Positions 21,678 through 35,959 of a stretch of DNA of 64,000 nt are shown here, one piece after another (within the stretch, counting starts at the first letter, position 1; each line of letters begins with the position of its first letter). The notes under the pieces were generated by a model. It had not been told where the DNA came from. It worked only from the letters and a program-made list of their open reading frames with translations, and ran no database searches. A program made the position numbers and the translations under genes. The stretch comes from Salvelinus alpinus (Eukaryota; Chordata; Actinopteri; Salmoniformes; Salmonidae): the NCBI RefSeq assembly GCF_045679555.1, contig NC_092122.1, positions 13,879,506 through 13,943,505 of the forward strand, read 5' to 3'.

Positions 21678-22084
21678 GCTGGTCATGGGTGCACATAAGC
21701 CACGCTCAAGGTCCTAAACGACATCATAATCACCATTGATAAAAGACAATACTGTGCAGCCGTCTTCATCGACCTGGCCAAGGCTTTCGACTCTGTCAAT
21801 CACCACATTCTTATCGGCAGACTCAACCGCCTTGGTTTCTCAAATGACTGCCTCGCCTGTTTCACCAACTACTTCTCAGACAGAGTTCAGTGTGTCAAAT
21901 CCGAGAGCCTGTTGTCCAGACCTCTAGCAGTCTCTATGGGGGTGCCACAGGGTTCAATTCTCGGACCGACTCTTTTCTCTGTATACATCAATGATGTCGC
22001 TCTTGCTGCTGGTGATTCTCTGATCCACCTCTACGCAGACGACACCATTCTGTATACTTCTGGCCCTTCTTTGGACGACACTGT

Positions 22085-23345
22085 GTTAACTTCTTATGGC
22101 TGCAATCCTGGTAACGGGATCGATATGACAAAAACAAAAAAAAGTGCAGGGCGCCAAATTCAAAAAACTGAAATCTCATAATTAAAATTCCTCAGACATT
22201 CATGTGTCTTATATCATTTTAAAGGTAATCTTGTTGTTAATCCCACCAAAGTGTCCGATTTCAAATAGGCTTTTCAGTGAAGCACTACAAACGATTATGT
22301 TAGGTCACCACAAAACCACAATAAGCACAGCCATTTTTTCCAGCGAAAGATAGCTTTCACAAAAACCAGAAATAGAGATAAAATTAATCACTAACCTCTG
22401 ATTATTTTCATCAGATGACACTCATAGGACTTCATGTTACACAATACATGCATGTTTTGTTTGATTAAGTTCATATTTATATAAAAAAAATCTGAGTTTA
22501 CATTGACGCGTTAGATTCACTAGTTGCAAAAACATTAAGTGACTTTGCATAGCCACATCGTTTCAACAGAAATACTCATCATAAATATAGATGATAATAC
22601 AAGTTATACACATGGAATTATAGATATACCTCTCCTTAATGCAACCGCTGTGTCAGATTTCAAAAAAACTTTACAGAAAAATAAACATGCAATAATCTGA
22701 GACGGAGCTCAGAACAATAGCCAAATTAGCCGCCATGTTAGACTCAACAGAAACCAGAAAATACATGATAAATGTTTCCTTACCTTTGATGAATTCATCA
22801 GAATGCAGTCCTAGGAATCCCAGGTCCACAATAAATGCTTGATTTGTTCGTTAATGTCCGTTATTTATGTCAAATTAGCTACTTTGGACATGTTTACCAA
22901 ACGCCAAACCCAAAGCGCGTCCACTACCGTCCACTATAACGTGACGAAATGTCCAACAGTTCCGTTACAGTCAGTAGAAACATGTCAAACGATGTACTGA
23001 ATCAATCTTTAGAATGTTGTTAACATACATCTTGAATAACGTTCCAACCGGAGAATTTCATCGACTTCAGTTGACTGAAGGAACGGAGCTGACTCTCACG
23101 TGAACGCGCGTGTTCAATGCGTGATCACCTCCTGCCAGTGATCACTAATTCCTGTCTCCTTCGGCCCCCCTTCACATTAGATTCATCAGACAAAGTTCTA
23201 TTGACTGTTGACATCTAGTGGAAGCCGTAGGAAGTGAAAACTCATCAATGACTCGCTGTGATTTCAATGAGAGCTTGGTTGAAAATTGGCACCCCCAGAA
23301 AAAATACAAACAGGAAGTGGAACTTCTCAGGTTTTTGCCTGCCAT
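22085..23345 (-). repeat. Repeat R, copy 3 (reverse), inside the LINE
   Basis: The reverse of the block seen at 39.5-40.35 kb: GAATTCATCAGAATGCAGTC, CAATAAATGCTTGATTTG and the TTGACATCTAGTGGAAGCC motif near 23210. It lies in the RT region of the host LINE. Confidence 0.75.
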
Positions 23346-24784
23346 GTGAGTTCTGTTATACAGAACAGCATCACTACTCTGGACGGTTCTGACTTAGAAT
23401 ATGTGGACAACTACAAATACCTAGGTGTCTGGTTAGACTGTAAACTCTCCTTCCAGACTCACATTAAGCATCTCCAATCCAAAATTAAATCTAGAATTGG
23501 CTTCCTATTTTGCAACAAAGCATCCACTCATGCTGCCAAACATACCCTCGTAAAACCGACTATCCTACCGATCCTTGAATTCGGCGATGTCATTTACAAA
23601 ATAGCCTCCAACACTCTACTCAGCAAAAAGGATACAGTGCCAACCGTTTTCTCACCAAAGCCCCATATACTACCCACCACTGCGACCTGTCTGCTCTCGT
23701 TGGCTGGCCCTTGCTTCATATTCGTCGCCAAAACCACTGGCTCCAGGTCATCTATGAGTCTTTGCTAGATAAAACCCTGCCTTATCTCAGCTCACTGGTC
23801 ACCATAGCAGCACCCACCCATAGCACGCGCTCCAGCAGGTATATTTCATTGGTCGCCCCCAAAGCCAATTCCTACTTTGGCCGCCTTTCCTTCCAGTTCT
23901 CTGCTGCCAATGACAGGAACGAATTGCAAAAATCACTGAAGCTGGATACTTATATCTCCCTCACTAACTTTAAGCATCAGCTGTCAGAGCAGCTTACAGA
24001 TCATTGCACCTGTACATAGCCCATCTGTCAATAGCCCATCCAACTACCTCATCCCCATATTGTTATTTATTTATTTTTGCTCCTTTGCACACCAGTATCT
24101 CTACTAGTATTTCTAGTATCTTACATTCATCTTCTGCACATCTATCACTCCAGTGTTTATTTGCTAAATTGTAATTACTTCGCCACTACGGCCTATTTAT
24201 TGCCTTACCTCCCTAATCTTACCTCATTTGCACACACTGTATGTAGACTTTTCTATTGTGTTATTGACTGTACATTTGTTTATTCCATGTGTAACTCTGT
24301 GTTCTTGTTTGTGTCGCACTGCTTTGCTTTATCTTGGCCAGGTCTCAGTTGTATATCAGAACTTGTTCTCAACTGGCCTACCTGGTTAAATAAAGGTGAA
24401 ATAAATAAAATAAATTTAAAAAAGTTGTACATGTCTTCTTGCCTCTGAGGTAAAGATTGTTTTGATTGAAAAATAACCCCAATAGTTGATTTTATCATGA
24501 TTCCTGTGATCACTATCTTATGAATATGCAGCACATTTCATACTAATTTACATCAATCAGCTTCTATTATTTCAGCATTGTAGCATATCGCTACTCTCAT
24601 GATTTCAAACAGAATGAAAAAGGCATCTGATCCAACAAAAACTCTGCAATCATTTCTACAAATGAAAGATTCTGTTATACTGTAGCTCCAATACAAGTGA
24701 TGATAATTAGTGATATTTGATAATAAACCTCTAAGATCTGCTCTCAGAACTCACACTGCTAAACAGTTACTTTCCATAACATAT

Positions 24785-24995
24785 ATATTTATAATGATGA
24801 ATTGCTAACATGGTGACAGTCCTGCTCTATTCTGGGACAAGGAGAACCAACAAGCCCTGTCTATACAAATCTCAGTTTCACTCTCACAGCTATCAGTCTA
24901 GCAGTTGAACAGTTTCACTCACGGAAATATCCTGGGCTGGGCCAGATGTGAGGGAGTGGACTGGTTTAACATCTATGGTGGATTCACCATGTAAT
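24785..24995 (-). other. Conserved V 3'-flank element, copy 1
   Basis: Read on the minus strand: CCACCATAGATG, CACATCTGGCCCAG, AGAGTGAAACTGAGATTTG and TGTCCCAGAATAGAGCAGG. The same block follows V pseudogene 4b (55215-55345) and occurs 3' of the intact C (47160-47345). In this copy the octamer position reads ATTTGTAT. Confidence 0.75.
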
Positions 24996-25480
24996 TAATG
25001 ACAGATAAAATGGATATTATACTTTATGATAATAGTGTGTAGTGTAAGTCTCTACATAAATGTCAAACACATCATGTCTCATTCACAGATCTAACAGCTC
25101 ATGAAAATGGTTAATCCATGCTAGATGATCACATCAACAATTGGTCATCATCAATAACATCACTTTTCTTTTTACTTCTGTACATCTTACTCTACATATG
25201 GACTGGTAATGTGTTCCAAAACCACAAATAACTTTTAAATACACTTTCAGTTCATGAACAATATAACAATTTACAGCCATGATGATGATGACGATGATGA
25301 TAATGAAGATTAGGACGTTTATGATGACGTTGGAGAACGTGTGATTTGTATGATACTTTCTAACCATTTTCAAAGTTGACCTCCTCTACTGATCAGTGTT
25401 CCATGTCACTGTCTTCCCCTCAGCACCTGGAATAAGTCCCTGTTGTAGCAGTAGAGTCACTGTGCAGTCTGACTGAGGGA

Positions 25481-25508
25481 GGTTTTTGTACGGCTCTGTA
25501 TCACTGTG
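25481..25508 (-). promoter_or_regulatory. 12-bp recombination signal of V1
   Basis: Heptamer CACAGTG (25502-25508), 12-bp spacer and nonamer ACAAAAACC (25481-25489), read on the minus strand. This is a consensus RAG recombination signal, although its V is dead. Confidence 0.93.
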
Positions 25509-26023
25509 TGAACACCCGGGCACTTAAGTAGTGTTCACTCTGACAGTAGTAATCTCCTGCATCTTCAGCCTGGACTCCCTTGATGGTCAGACTGAAGTCA
25601 CTCCCAGATCCACTGCCACTGAATCTAGATGGAGTCCCAGACTGAAGGGTTGTAGCCCAGTATATCAGGAGTTTAGGAGCTCCTCCAGGTTTCTGTTGTT
25701 ACCAGTGCAAATAGTGTCCATTGCAATCACTGTATACAGCACTGCTGGTCTTACAACTGAGACTTTCTGAGTGTCCCACTGAAACAGTTTTCACTGCAGG
25801 AGTCTGAGTCACAGTGACCTGGCCTCTGGACTCTGAAACAGAGATGGCATGTAGAATTAGCATTCAATTGTTCATTCGTTTGTCCTCATAGCACATTAAC
25901 ATAAACTGTAATGAGGTAATATAGCCTAATATTGCAATTTTCCTGATAATTTTCTGTAAAATACTGTATATTACCTTGGAGACAGAGGGCAAGTATCCAG
26001 ATGAAGATGGTGATGAAAGTCAT
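25509..26023 (-). pseudogene. IgL V1, kappa-like, stop in FR2
   Basis: Leader exon 25975-26023 (MTFITIFIWILALCLQ, donor GTAATA), intron, then V exon 25509-25832. The V reads [39 protein letters not shown], stop, [33 protein letters not shown] and [19 protein letters not shown]. Both disulphide Cys are present, but the Tyr after the FR2 Trp is TAA (25699-25701) instead of TAC. The promoter octamer is also mutated. The recombination signal is perfect. An inverted relative with a stop at the same point is V4b (53.9 kb). Confidence 0.92.
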
Positions 26024-26085
26024 GGTTGTTGTGGGTTCTGTTGTCATGAAGAACAGCTCTCAGTCATGAAGTGTTCAACTCACAG

Positions 26086-26149
26086 GGATATAAACACTGC
26101 CAGACCACTGAAGCATGTGCTGTCTATGTGAAGTGTTCTATATGGAAAT
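26086..26149 (-). promoter_or_regulatory. V1 promoter with damaged octamer
   Basis: A TATA box (plus-strand TATAAA, 26089-26094) lies 66 bp upstream of the leader ATG. Where the working V2 has the octamer ATGCAAAT, this gene has ATGGAAAT (26142-26149). Confidence 0.75.
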
Positions 26150-26454
26150 AGTCCAATATGTGAATAGGCTTCTTGGACAGTCAGACTGATGTGATGTCGA
26201 AACATGATAGCTTTGTAATCACTGAAATGGTTTCTGATATAAGTGCTGAATGGGGACTGATATTTTGATTGTAGACATTGACAAATGGATCATATTGTTA
26301 ATACTGTGTTATTAGACCAGATAACATTGGCTTTCTGTCTCTTTGCAGTGGTCAGGATCAGCAACTGCAGTCTGTTTGTTGACTGTGATTCTGCTGACTG
26401 ACTCTGTTTTTTTTCACATTTTGTTGCATTACAAAGTGAGATCGAAAAATACTG
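26150..26454. other. No gene seen
   Basis: V1 upstream flank; no feature recognised. Confidence 0.5.
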
Positions 26455-26720
26455 AAAAATATATATAAACGCAACACGTAAAGTGTTGGTCCCATGTTTC
26501 AGGAGCTGAAATATCTATTTATTTATCCCTTAATTTACCAGATAAGTTGACTGAGAACACGTTCTCATTTACAGCAACTACCTGGGGAAAAAAATAAAAG
26601 ATCCCAGAAATTTTCCATATTCTCTCAAATGTTTTGCACAAATTTGTTTACATCCCTGTTAGTGAGCGTTTCTCCTTTGCCAAGATAATCCATCCACAGG
26701 TGTGGCATATCAAGAAACTG

Positions 26721-27084
26721 TGTCACACCTTGATCTGTTTCACCTGTCTTTGTGCTTGTCTCCACCCCCCTCTAGGTGTCAACTATCTTCCCAATTATCC
26801 TCAGTGTATTTATACCTGTGTTATCTGTTTGTCTGTTGCCAGTTCGTTTCATTCGGCAAGCCTACCAGCGATTTTCCCCTTGCTCCTGTCATTTTCTAGT
26901 TCCTGGTTTCTGGTTTTGACCATTATGTCTGCCCTGAGACTGCCTGCCGTTCTGTACCTTTTGGAACTGGATTACTGACCTCTGCCTGCCCTTGACTTGT
27001 CGTTTTGCCTGCCCCCTGTTCTTGTACTAAACGTTTGTTACTTCGACACTGTCTGCATCTGGTTCTTCTCCTGAAACATGATAA
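26721..27084 (+). mobile_element. Solo LTR-like insert in Tc1
   Basis: Starts TGTCACACCTTGATCTG and ends near CTGAAACATGATA. It interrupts Tc1 text (CATATCAAGAAACTG ... AGCTGATTAAACAGC), with an imperfect 5-bp duplication AACTG/AGCTG. Confidence 0.65.
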
Positions 27085-27880
27085 GCTGATTAAACAGCAT
27101 GATCATTACACAGGTGCACCTTGTGCTAGGGACAATAAAGTGCCATTCTAAAATGTGCAGTTATGTCAGACAACACAATGCCACAGATATTTCAAGTTTT
27201 GAGGGAGCTTGCAATTGGAATGCTGACTGCAGGAATGTCCACCAGAGTTGTTGCCTGAGAATTTCATGTTCATTTCTCCATCATAAGCTGCCTCCAACGT
27301 CGTTCTAGAGAATTCGGCAGTATGTCCAACCGGCCACACAACTGCAGACCACGTGTATGGCGTTGTGTGGGCGAGCAGTTTGCTGATGTCAACGATTAGA
27401 ACAGAGTGCCCCATGGTGGAGGTAGGGTATGGGCAGGCAGACATAAGCTACGGACAACTAAAACAATTGCATTTTATTGATGGCAATTTGAATGCACAGA
27501 AATACCGTGATTAGATCCTCAGGCCCATTGTCGTGCCATACATCCGCCGCCATCACCTCATGTTTCAGAAGGATAATGCACGACCCCATGTCGCAAGGAT
27601 CTGTACAGAATTACTGTAAGCTGAAAATGTCCCAGTTCTTCCATGGCCTGCATACTCAGTGGCAAATATCAATTGGGCATGTTTGGAATGCTCTGGATTG
27701 ATGTGTACGATAGTGTGTTCCAGTTCCCGCCAATATCCAGCAACTTTGCAGTCATTGAAGAGTGGGGAAACATTCCACAGGCCACAATCAACAGCCTGAT
27801 TAACTTTATGCGAAGGAGATGTATCGCACTGCATGAGGCAAATGGTGGTCACACCAGATACTGACTGATTTTCTGCATTT

Positions 27881-28188
27881 TGTCACGGCCGTCGAATGAA
27901 GAGGACCAAAGCGCAGCATGGTGAGCGTACATATTCCTTTTATTTAGGTGACGCCAACAAAAACAATAAACAATACAAAACAACTGTGAAGCTTCAGGGC
28001 TATGTGCCACAAACAAAGTTAACTTCCCACACCGAAAGGAGGGAAAAGGGCTGCCTAAGTATGGTTCCCAATCAGAGACAACGATAGACAGCTGTCCCTG
28101 ATTGAGAACCATACCCGGCCAAAACATAGAAATACAAAATCATAGAAAAACAAAACATAGAATGCCCACCCCAAATCACACCATGACA
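27881..28188 (-). mobile_element. Solo LTR (reverse), duplication CATTT
   Basis: TGTCACGGCCGTCG ... CACCATGACA, flanked by CATTT on both sides (27876-27880 and 28189-28193). It holds the TCTCTGATTG palindromic block of the group. It is inserted into the 3' end of the Tc1 element. Confidence 0.88.
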
Positions 28189-28215
28189 CATTTACATTTT
28201 TGTTCAGTATAAAAC

Positions 28216-31740
<3,525 letters not shown>

Positions 31741-32270
31741 TAATGTCCATGACTCTGGAGGGTGAACAAAGTGCTTAAAAACTGTATAATGGCAGCTGCC
31801 CTAAAAACTGATATAAGGTACAGATATGTGTTAGAGGGCTTGTGTTGGTTACTACTCTAACAGCATCATGGCAGAGTGTCTGGTATGTGCAGGTAAGATC
31901 TTGGAACATTCCAGAATATCACTATAGTCCAACAGAGGCAAGAAAGATTCTGCAACCAGGTCTTTTCTAGATTGAAAGGAAAACAAGACTTGTTCCTTAA
32001 GGAAAAGGTCCGTTTAAGTTTAAGCTTTTTAGTGAGCTGTTGAATGTAAAAGGAGTTTCAGAAAGTCTGTTTTGGAAGATACCAGATTTGAACCTTTGAA
32101 GATAGATGGGTTCATGGTTCTCCATGAGATAGTCAAGAAAATGTGTTACAATTATATAAGGAACCAATGAATGACTGAATATAATCCAACAGATAACAGA
32201 TCAGAAATAGATATTGTTTTTCAGCTCTCATACACACTGTGTCATTGTACTGGATCATCTCCTCCCCTCA
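31741..32270. other. V2 3' flank
   Basis: Non-coding flank downstream of V2 on the minus strand. The part nearest V2 (32220-32285) matches the sequence after the orphan recombination signal at 59.3 kb. Confidence 0.6.
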
Positions 32271-32328
32271 GCACCTGCAGTAGGTCCCAGCTGTAGCAGT
32301 ACAGTCACTGTGCAGTCTGACTGAGGGA

Positions 32329-32356
32329 GGTTTTTGTACGGCTTTATATCACTGTG
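32329..32356 (-). promoter_or_regulatory. 12-bp recombination signal of V2
   Basis: Heptamer CACAGTG (32350-32356), spacer of 12, nonamer ACAAAAACC (32329-32337), minus strand. Consensus in every position. Confidence 0.95.
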
Positions 32357-32855
32357 TGAACACTGCACCTGTGTGGTCACTCTGACAGTAGTAATCTCCT
32401 GCATCTTCAGCCTGGACTCCACTGATGGTCAGAGTGAAGTCACTCCCAGATCCACTGCCACTGAATCGAGATGGAGTCCCCGACTGAAGTTTTGTAGCAT
32501 CGTAAATAAGGAGTTTAAGAGCTCCTCCAGGTTTCTGTTGATACCAGGCTAGATAGTAATTTGCATGCACATTACTGCTGGTTTTACAGTTCAGAGAGAC
32601 TGTCTGTCCTGGGAGAACAGCTTTCACTGCAGGAGTCTGAGTTACAGTTATCTGTCCTCTGGATTCTGAAAAATGTATTAAAAACACAATGAATTATTAA
32701 ATACATATTGATTTGAATATACATATTAAAGTCATATATATTATTCATTTGTGTACGTATCTTGAATGATGTTTTGTGCAATATGAAAAAATCTTAACAT
32801 TGTAACCTTGAAAGCAGAGTGCCAGTGTCCAGATGAAGGTGGTGATAAAAGTCAT
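32357..32855 (-). CDS. Immunoglobulin light-chain V2, kappa-like, intact
   Basis: Germline V segment for the light chain of secreted or B-cell-receptor antibody. Leader exon 32807-32855 ([16 protein letters not shown]; donor GTTACA), intron of 141 bp, V exon 32357-32665 (acceptor TTTTTCAG). The mature part starts [19 protein letters not shown]1 Cys lies in [11 protein letters not shown]1 is near [10 protein letters not shown]2 is [17 protein letters not shown], and FR3 has [20 protein letters not shown] and [11 protein letters not shown]3 begins QSDHTGAVF. All landmark residues are present and there is no stop. The kappa-like call rests on the 12-bp signal. A TATA box and an octamer lie upstream. 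The only intact J-C in the window (48-49 kb) is on the same strand but placed so that joining would not give a usable chromosome product. This V must pair with a J-C outside the window, or not at all. Confidence 0.95.
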
Positions 32856-32916
32856 GGTTGTTGTGGTTCTGTTGTCATGAAGGACAGCTCTCAGTCATGA
32901 AGTGTTCAACTCACAG

Positions 32917-32982
32917 AGATATAAACACTCCCAGAGCACTGGAGCATGTGCTGCCAACGCAAAGTGTTCTCTCTATGCAAAT
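32917..32982 (-). promoter_or_regulatory. V2 promoter: octamer and TATA
   Basis: Read on the minus strand, ATTTGCAT (32975-32982) is a perfect Ig octamer in light-chain orientation, bound by Oct factors and OCA-B. It lies 120 bp upstream of the ATG. TTTATATCT (32917-32925) is the TATA box. Confidence 0.88.
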
Positions 32983-33045
32983 GCCCCTCCTGGAGCAAGG
33001 CAGATAATGTATGCCTCATTTGGTAACATATGGGATATATACTTC

Positions 33046-33402
33046 AGAAAGTATTCAGACCTCTTGACTTTTTCCACATTTTGTTACCTTACAGCCTTAT
33101 TCTAAATGTATTAAATTGTTTTTTTCCCCCTCATCAATCTACACACAAAACCCTATAATGACAAAGCAAACACAGGTTTTATTTTTTAAAATTTGAATGC
33201 TTATGTAAATAAGGTAATTCACTTTTTCATTTTAATACTTTTGCAAAAACGTCTAAAAACCTGTTTTCGCTTTATCATTATGGGGTATTGTGTGTAGATT
33301 GCTGAAGATCTTTTCAGTTAATCAATTTTATAATAAGGCTGTAAGGTAACAAAATGTGGAAAAAGTCAAGGGGTCTGAATAATTTCTGAAGGCACTGTGT
33401 AC
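33046..33402. mobile_element. MITE with long inverted ends
   Basis: About 357 bp with inverted ends of about 60 bp: ATTCAGACCTCTTGACTTTT / reverse ATTCAGACCCCTTGACTTTT, followed by CCACATTTTGTTACCTTACA in both. Non-coding, Tc1/mariner-derived type common in salmonids. It lies 64 bp upstream of the V2 octamer. Confidence 0.88.
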
Positions 33403-34610
33403 AAGACATTAGGAACACCTTCCTAATATTGAGTTGCACCCCCTTTTGCCCTCAGAACAGCATCAATTTGTCAGGTCATGGACTCTATAAGGTGACTAAA
33501 GCATTCCTTCCACAGGGATGCTGACCCATGTTGACTACGATGCTTACCACAGTTGTGTCAAGTTGGGTGGTAGTGGATCTCTACTTCGAGTTGCTCATTC
33601 CATCTCATCCCACAGATGGTCATTTGGATTGAGATCTGGTGACTTGGCAGGCCACTGCAGCAAGCTGAATTCACTGTCATGTTCGTGGAGCCATTCATGG
33701 ACAATCCTAGCCTTGTGGCATGAAGCATTATCCTGTCGAAAAAACTATTTGCAGATCGATACACTGCTGCCATGAAGGGATGCACCGCATTGGTAATAAT
33801 GTTCAGATATCCTGTGGCATTCAAACATTGCTCCACTTTTATAAAAGGGGCCCAATGTGTGCCACGAAAACACACCCCACACCATCACACCACCAATGTT
33901 GACACTGCATTTTGGATGCATGTACTCATGTGGTTTTGTCCATATCCTAGTTCTCCAGTCAGCGTGAAACAGCAGGAACCGGGATTAATCAGAACAAGCA
34001 ATATTTTTCCAATTCTCCAGTGTCTAGTGTTTTCATTCCCACTGCAACCTCAGTTTCTTGTTTTTTGCTGAAGAAGTGGAACTCAGGATGTCGGCTGACA
34101 TACCGCATTCATGTCAAGTTACGACGAGTTGTGTATTCTTTTATGGGTCTTTGGTCACCAATGTTGTACTGGACTGTCAGTTAACTAACTGTAGCCCATC
34201 TGTTGCTCTGCACAATTCATGTCAGCCTCCTTTCTCCTCTTTCATCAATGACAGATTTTTGACCACTGGCCTGCCGTTGGCTAGATGTCCTTTGGGTGGT
34301 GGACCATTCTTGATACACACTGGAAACTGTTGAGCATGAAAAACCCAACAGCGTTGAAGTTCTTGGCACACTCAAACCGGTGTGCCTGGCACCTACTACC
34401 ATACCTTGTTCAAATGCACTTCAATATTTTGTCTCAACCCATACATACACAAACCATGTATTACTTGTCTCAAGTCTTAAAAATCCTTCTATAACCTGTC
34501 TCCTCCCCTTCATCTGCCTTTATTGAAGTGGATTTAACAAGTGACATCAATAAGGGATCATATTTTTCACCTGTATTCACCTGGTTAGTCTGTCATTGAA
34601 AGAGCGGTGT
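33403..34610 (-). mobile_element. Decayed Tc1-like element
   Basis: Starts at TGTACAAGACATTAGGAACA and codes, in reverse and broken, Tc1-like text (TGYLNIITNAVHPFMAAV, VVGARHTGLSVPRTSTLLGF). It ends near 34610 without the outer terminus. The 3' part (GGCACCTACTACCATACC, GAAGTGGATTTAACAAGTGA) matches 56.23-57.25 kb. Confidence 0.7.
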
Positions 34611-34689
34611 ATATCATCCATTCTGTGACTGTTTTCAGTTTGAGGTGTTGGTCGGTCAACTAATAAAGGGAACCAATGATACTCTAGAC

Positions 34690-35268
34690 TGTAGTCCTCA
34701 ACACTATAACTGTGTCTAGTCTCTAACACTATCATTAGTCTGGTCCTCCACACTATTACTGGTTTAGTCCTCAACACTATCACTTGTCTTGTCCATAACA
34801 CTATCCCTGGTCTAGTCCCTAACACTACCACTTGTCTAGTCCTCAACACTATCACTGGTCTAGTCCTCAACACCATCACTGGTCTAGTCCTCAACACTAT
34901 CACTGGTCTAGTCCTCAACACTATCACTGGTCTAGACCTCAACACTATCACTGGTCTAGTCCTCAACACTATCACTGGTCTAGTCCCTAACACTACCACT
35001 TGTCTAGTGCTCAACACTGTCACTGGTCTAGTCCTCAACACTATCACTGGTCTAGTCCATAGCACTATCCCTGGTCTAGTCCCTAACACTACCACTTGTC
35101 TAGTGCTCAACACTATCACTGGTCTAGTCCTCAACACTATCACTGGTCTAGTCCATAACACTATCCCTGGTCTAGTCCCTAACACTACCACTTGTCTAGT
35201 GCTCAACACTATCACTGGTCTAGTCCTGAACACCATCACTAGTCTAGTTCCTAACACTATCACTGGTC
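34690..35268. repeat. 24-bp minisatellite next to a V pseudogene
   Basis: About 24 copies of CTAGTCCTCAACACTATCAC plus TGGT, with variants (CCTAACACTACCACTTGT, CCATAACACTATCCCTGG) that recur as a higher-order pattern. The unit is a multiple of three, so both strands stay open for over 200 codons, but no gene is implied. Confidence 0.93.
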
Positions 35269-35340
35269 CAGTCCTCCCCCTCAGCACCTGCAGCAGGTTC
35301 CAGCTGTAGCAATGCAGTCACTGTGCAGTCTGACTGAGGG

Positions 35341-35368
35341 AGGTTATGGATGTCTCTGTATCACTGTG
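35341..35368 (-). promoter_or_regulatory. Decayed recombination signal of V3
   Basis: Heptamer CACAGTG (35362-35368) and 12-bp spacing are kept. The nonamer reads CCATAACCT instead of ACAAAAACC, with a base lost, so it is unlikely to work. Confidence 0.75.
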
Positions 35369-35598
35369 GAACACATGTTTACCATTGGGAAGGTGTAAAC
35401 TCTGATGGTAGTAATCTCTTGTATCTTCAGCCTGGACACCACTGACGGTCAGAGTGAAGTCACTGCTAGATTCATTGCCACTGAATTGAAATGTAATTCA
35501 AGAGGTGCGAGTTCTAATAGAGTGGATCAGGAGTTTCGTTTTATTGTCAATATATCGGTTGATACCGCAATAAACACTCATGTCCATGTGTACTGTCC
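35369..35598 (-). pseudogene. IgL V3, degenerate fragment
   Basis: The minus strand gives FR3 text (SGNESSSDFTLTVSGVQAED, TRDYYHQSLHLPNGKHVF). The essential second Cys (YYC) has become His. Further 5' the sequence aligns only loosely with V2 (GGAGTTT, GTTGATACC blocks up to 35598), and FR1 and the leader are not found. The nonamer of its signal is broken too. Confidence 0.8.
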
Positions 35599-35959
35599 TC
35601 CTTAAGGTATATGCAACCATAATTTGACAGCCAGCCAAACTTTCCGTAAACCTCTAGTTTTATAGTTGAAATGGTGTAAAAGGCAATGCTTTATGAAGGC
35701 TTAACAAGAAGGATGGCAGAAGATAAACAGCAGTATTACGTCACTCTTTTCCAAAAATTAGGCTGAACTGCATAATTTTATACTTCCTATTTTACCACCA
35801 ACAAGGAAGTAGCACAGCTTAGTACACGTTAGCTGCGACTACACAAAACAGCCACTGGATGGCGCCAAATCAAAAGGTGCTTACCAAAAGGCAGAATACT
35901 CCCCGTCTGGCGTCTGAAAGAGGCCACTATTAATTAATGTTACACACATACCTCAAAGA

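Larger units (their letters stand above)
19655..24415 (+). mobile_element. Long LINE, split by repeat R
   Basis: Nearly full-length non-LTR element: a 5' UTR starting about AAGATGGTGTAGCAG, a damaged endonuclease (TIATCYRPPSATSC, LLGDLNCDMF at 20360-20490), the RT region, then the C-terminal region (DGSDLEYVDNYKYLGVWLDC at 23375-23440). It ends in CTACCTGGTTAAATAAAGGT. Repeat R (22085-23345) sits in the RT right after YADDTILYTSG and replaces about 180 bp. Confidence 0.85.
26455..28215 (+). mobile_element. Tc1-like element, deleted and filled with inserts
   Basis: The left end shows ATATAAACGCAACACGTAAAG and the right end ACATTTTTGTTCAGTATAAA. The transposase text is decayed: FVYIPVSERFSFAKIIHP-like sequence at the start, then RCIALHEANGGHTRY at 27820-27864. 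The middle is missing: AACTGCAGACCACGTGTA runs straight into TGGCGTTGTGTGGGCGAG, skipping about 0.5 kb of a normal element. Inserts are a SINE-tail piece (26515-26600) and two LTRs. Confidence 0.8.

Noticed and set aside
34577..35287. Open frames of over 200 codons on the minus strand and 100 codons on the plus strand
   Set aside because: They come from the 24-bp minisatellite, whose unit is a multiple of three; no start context or domain.
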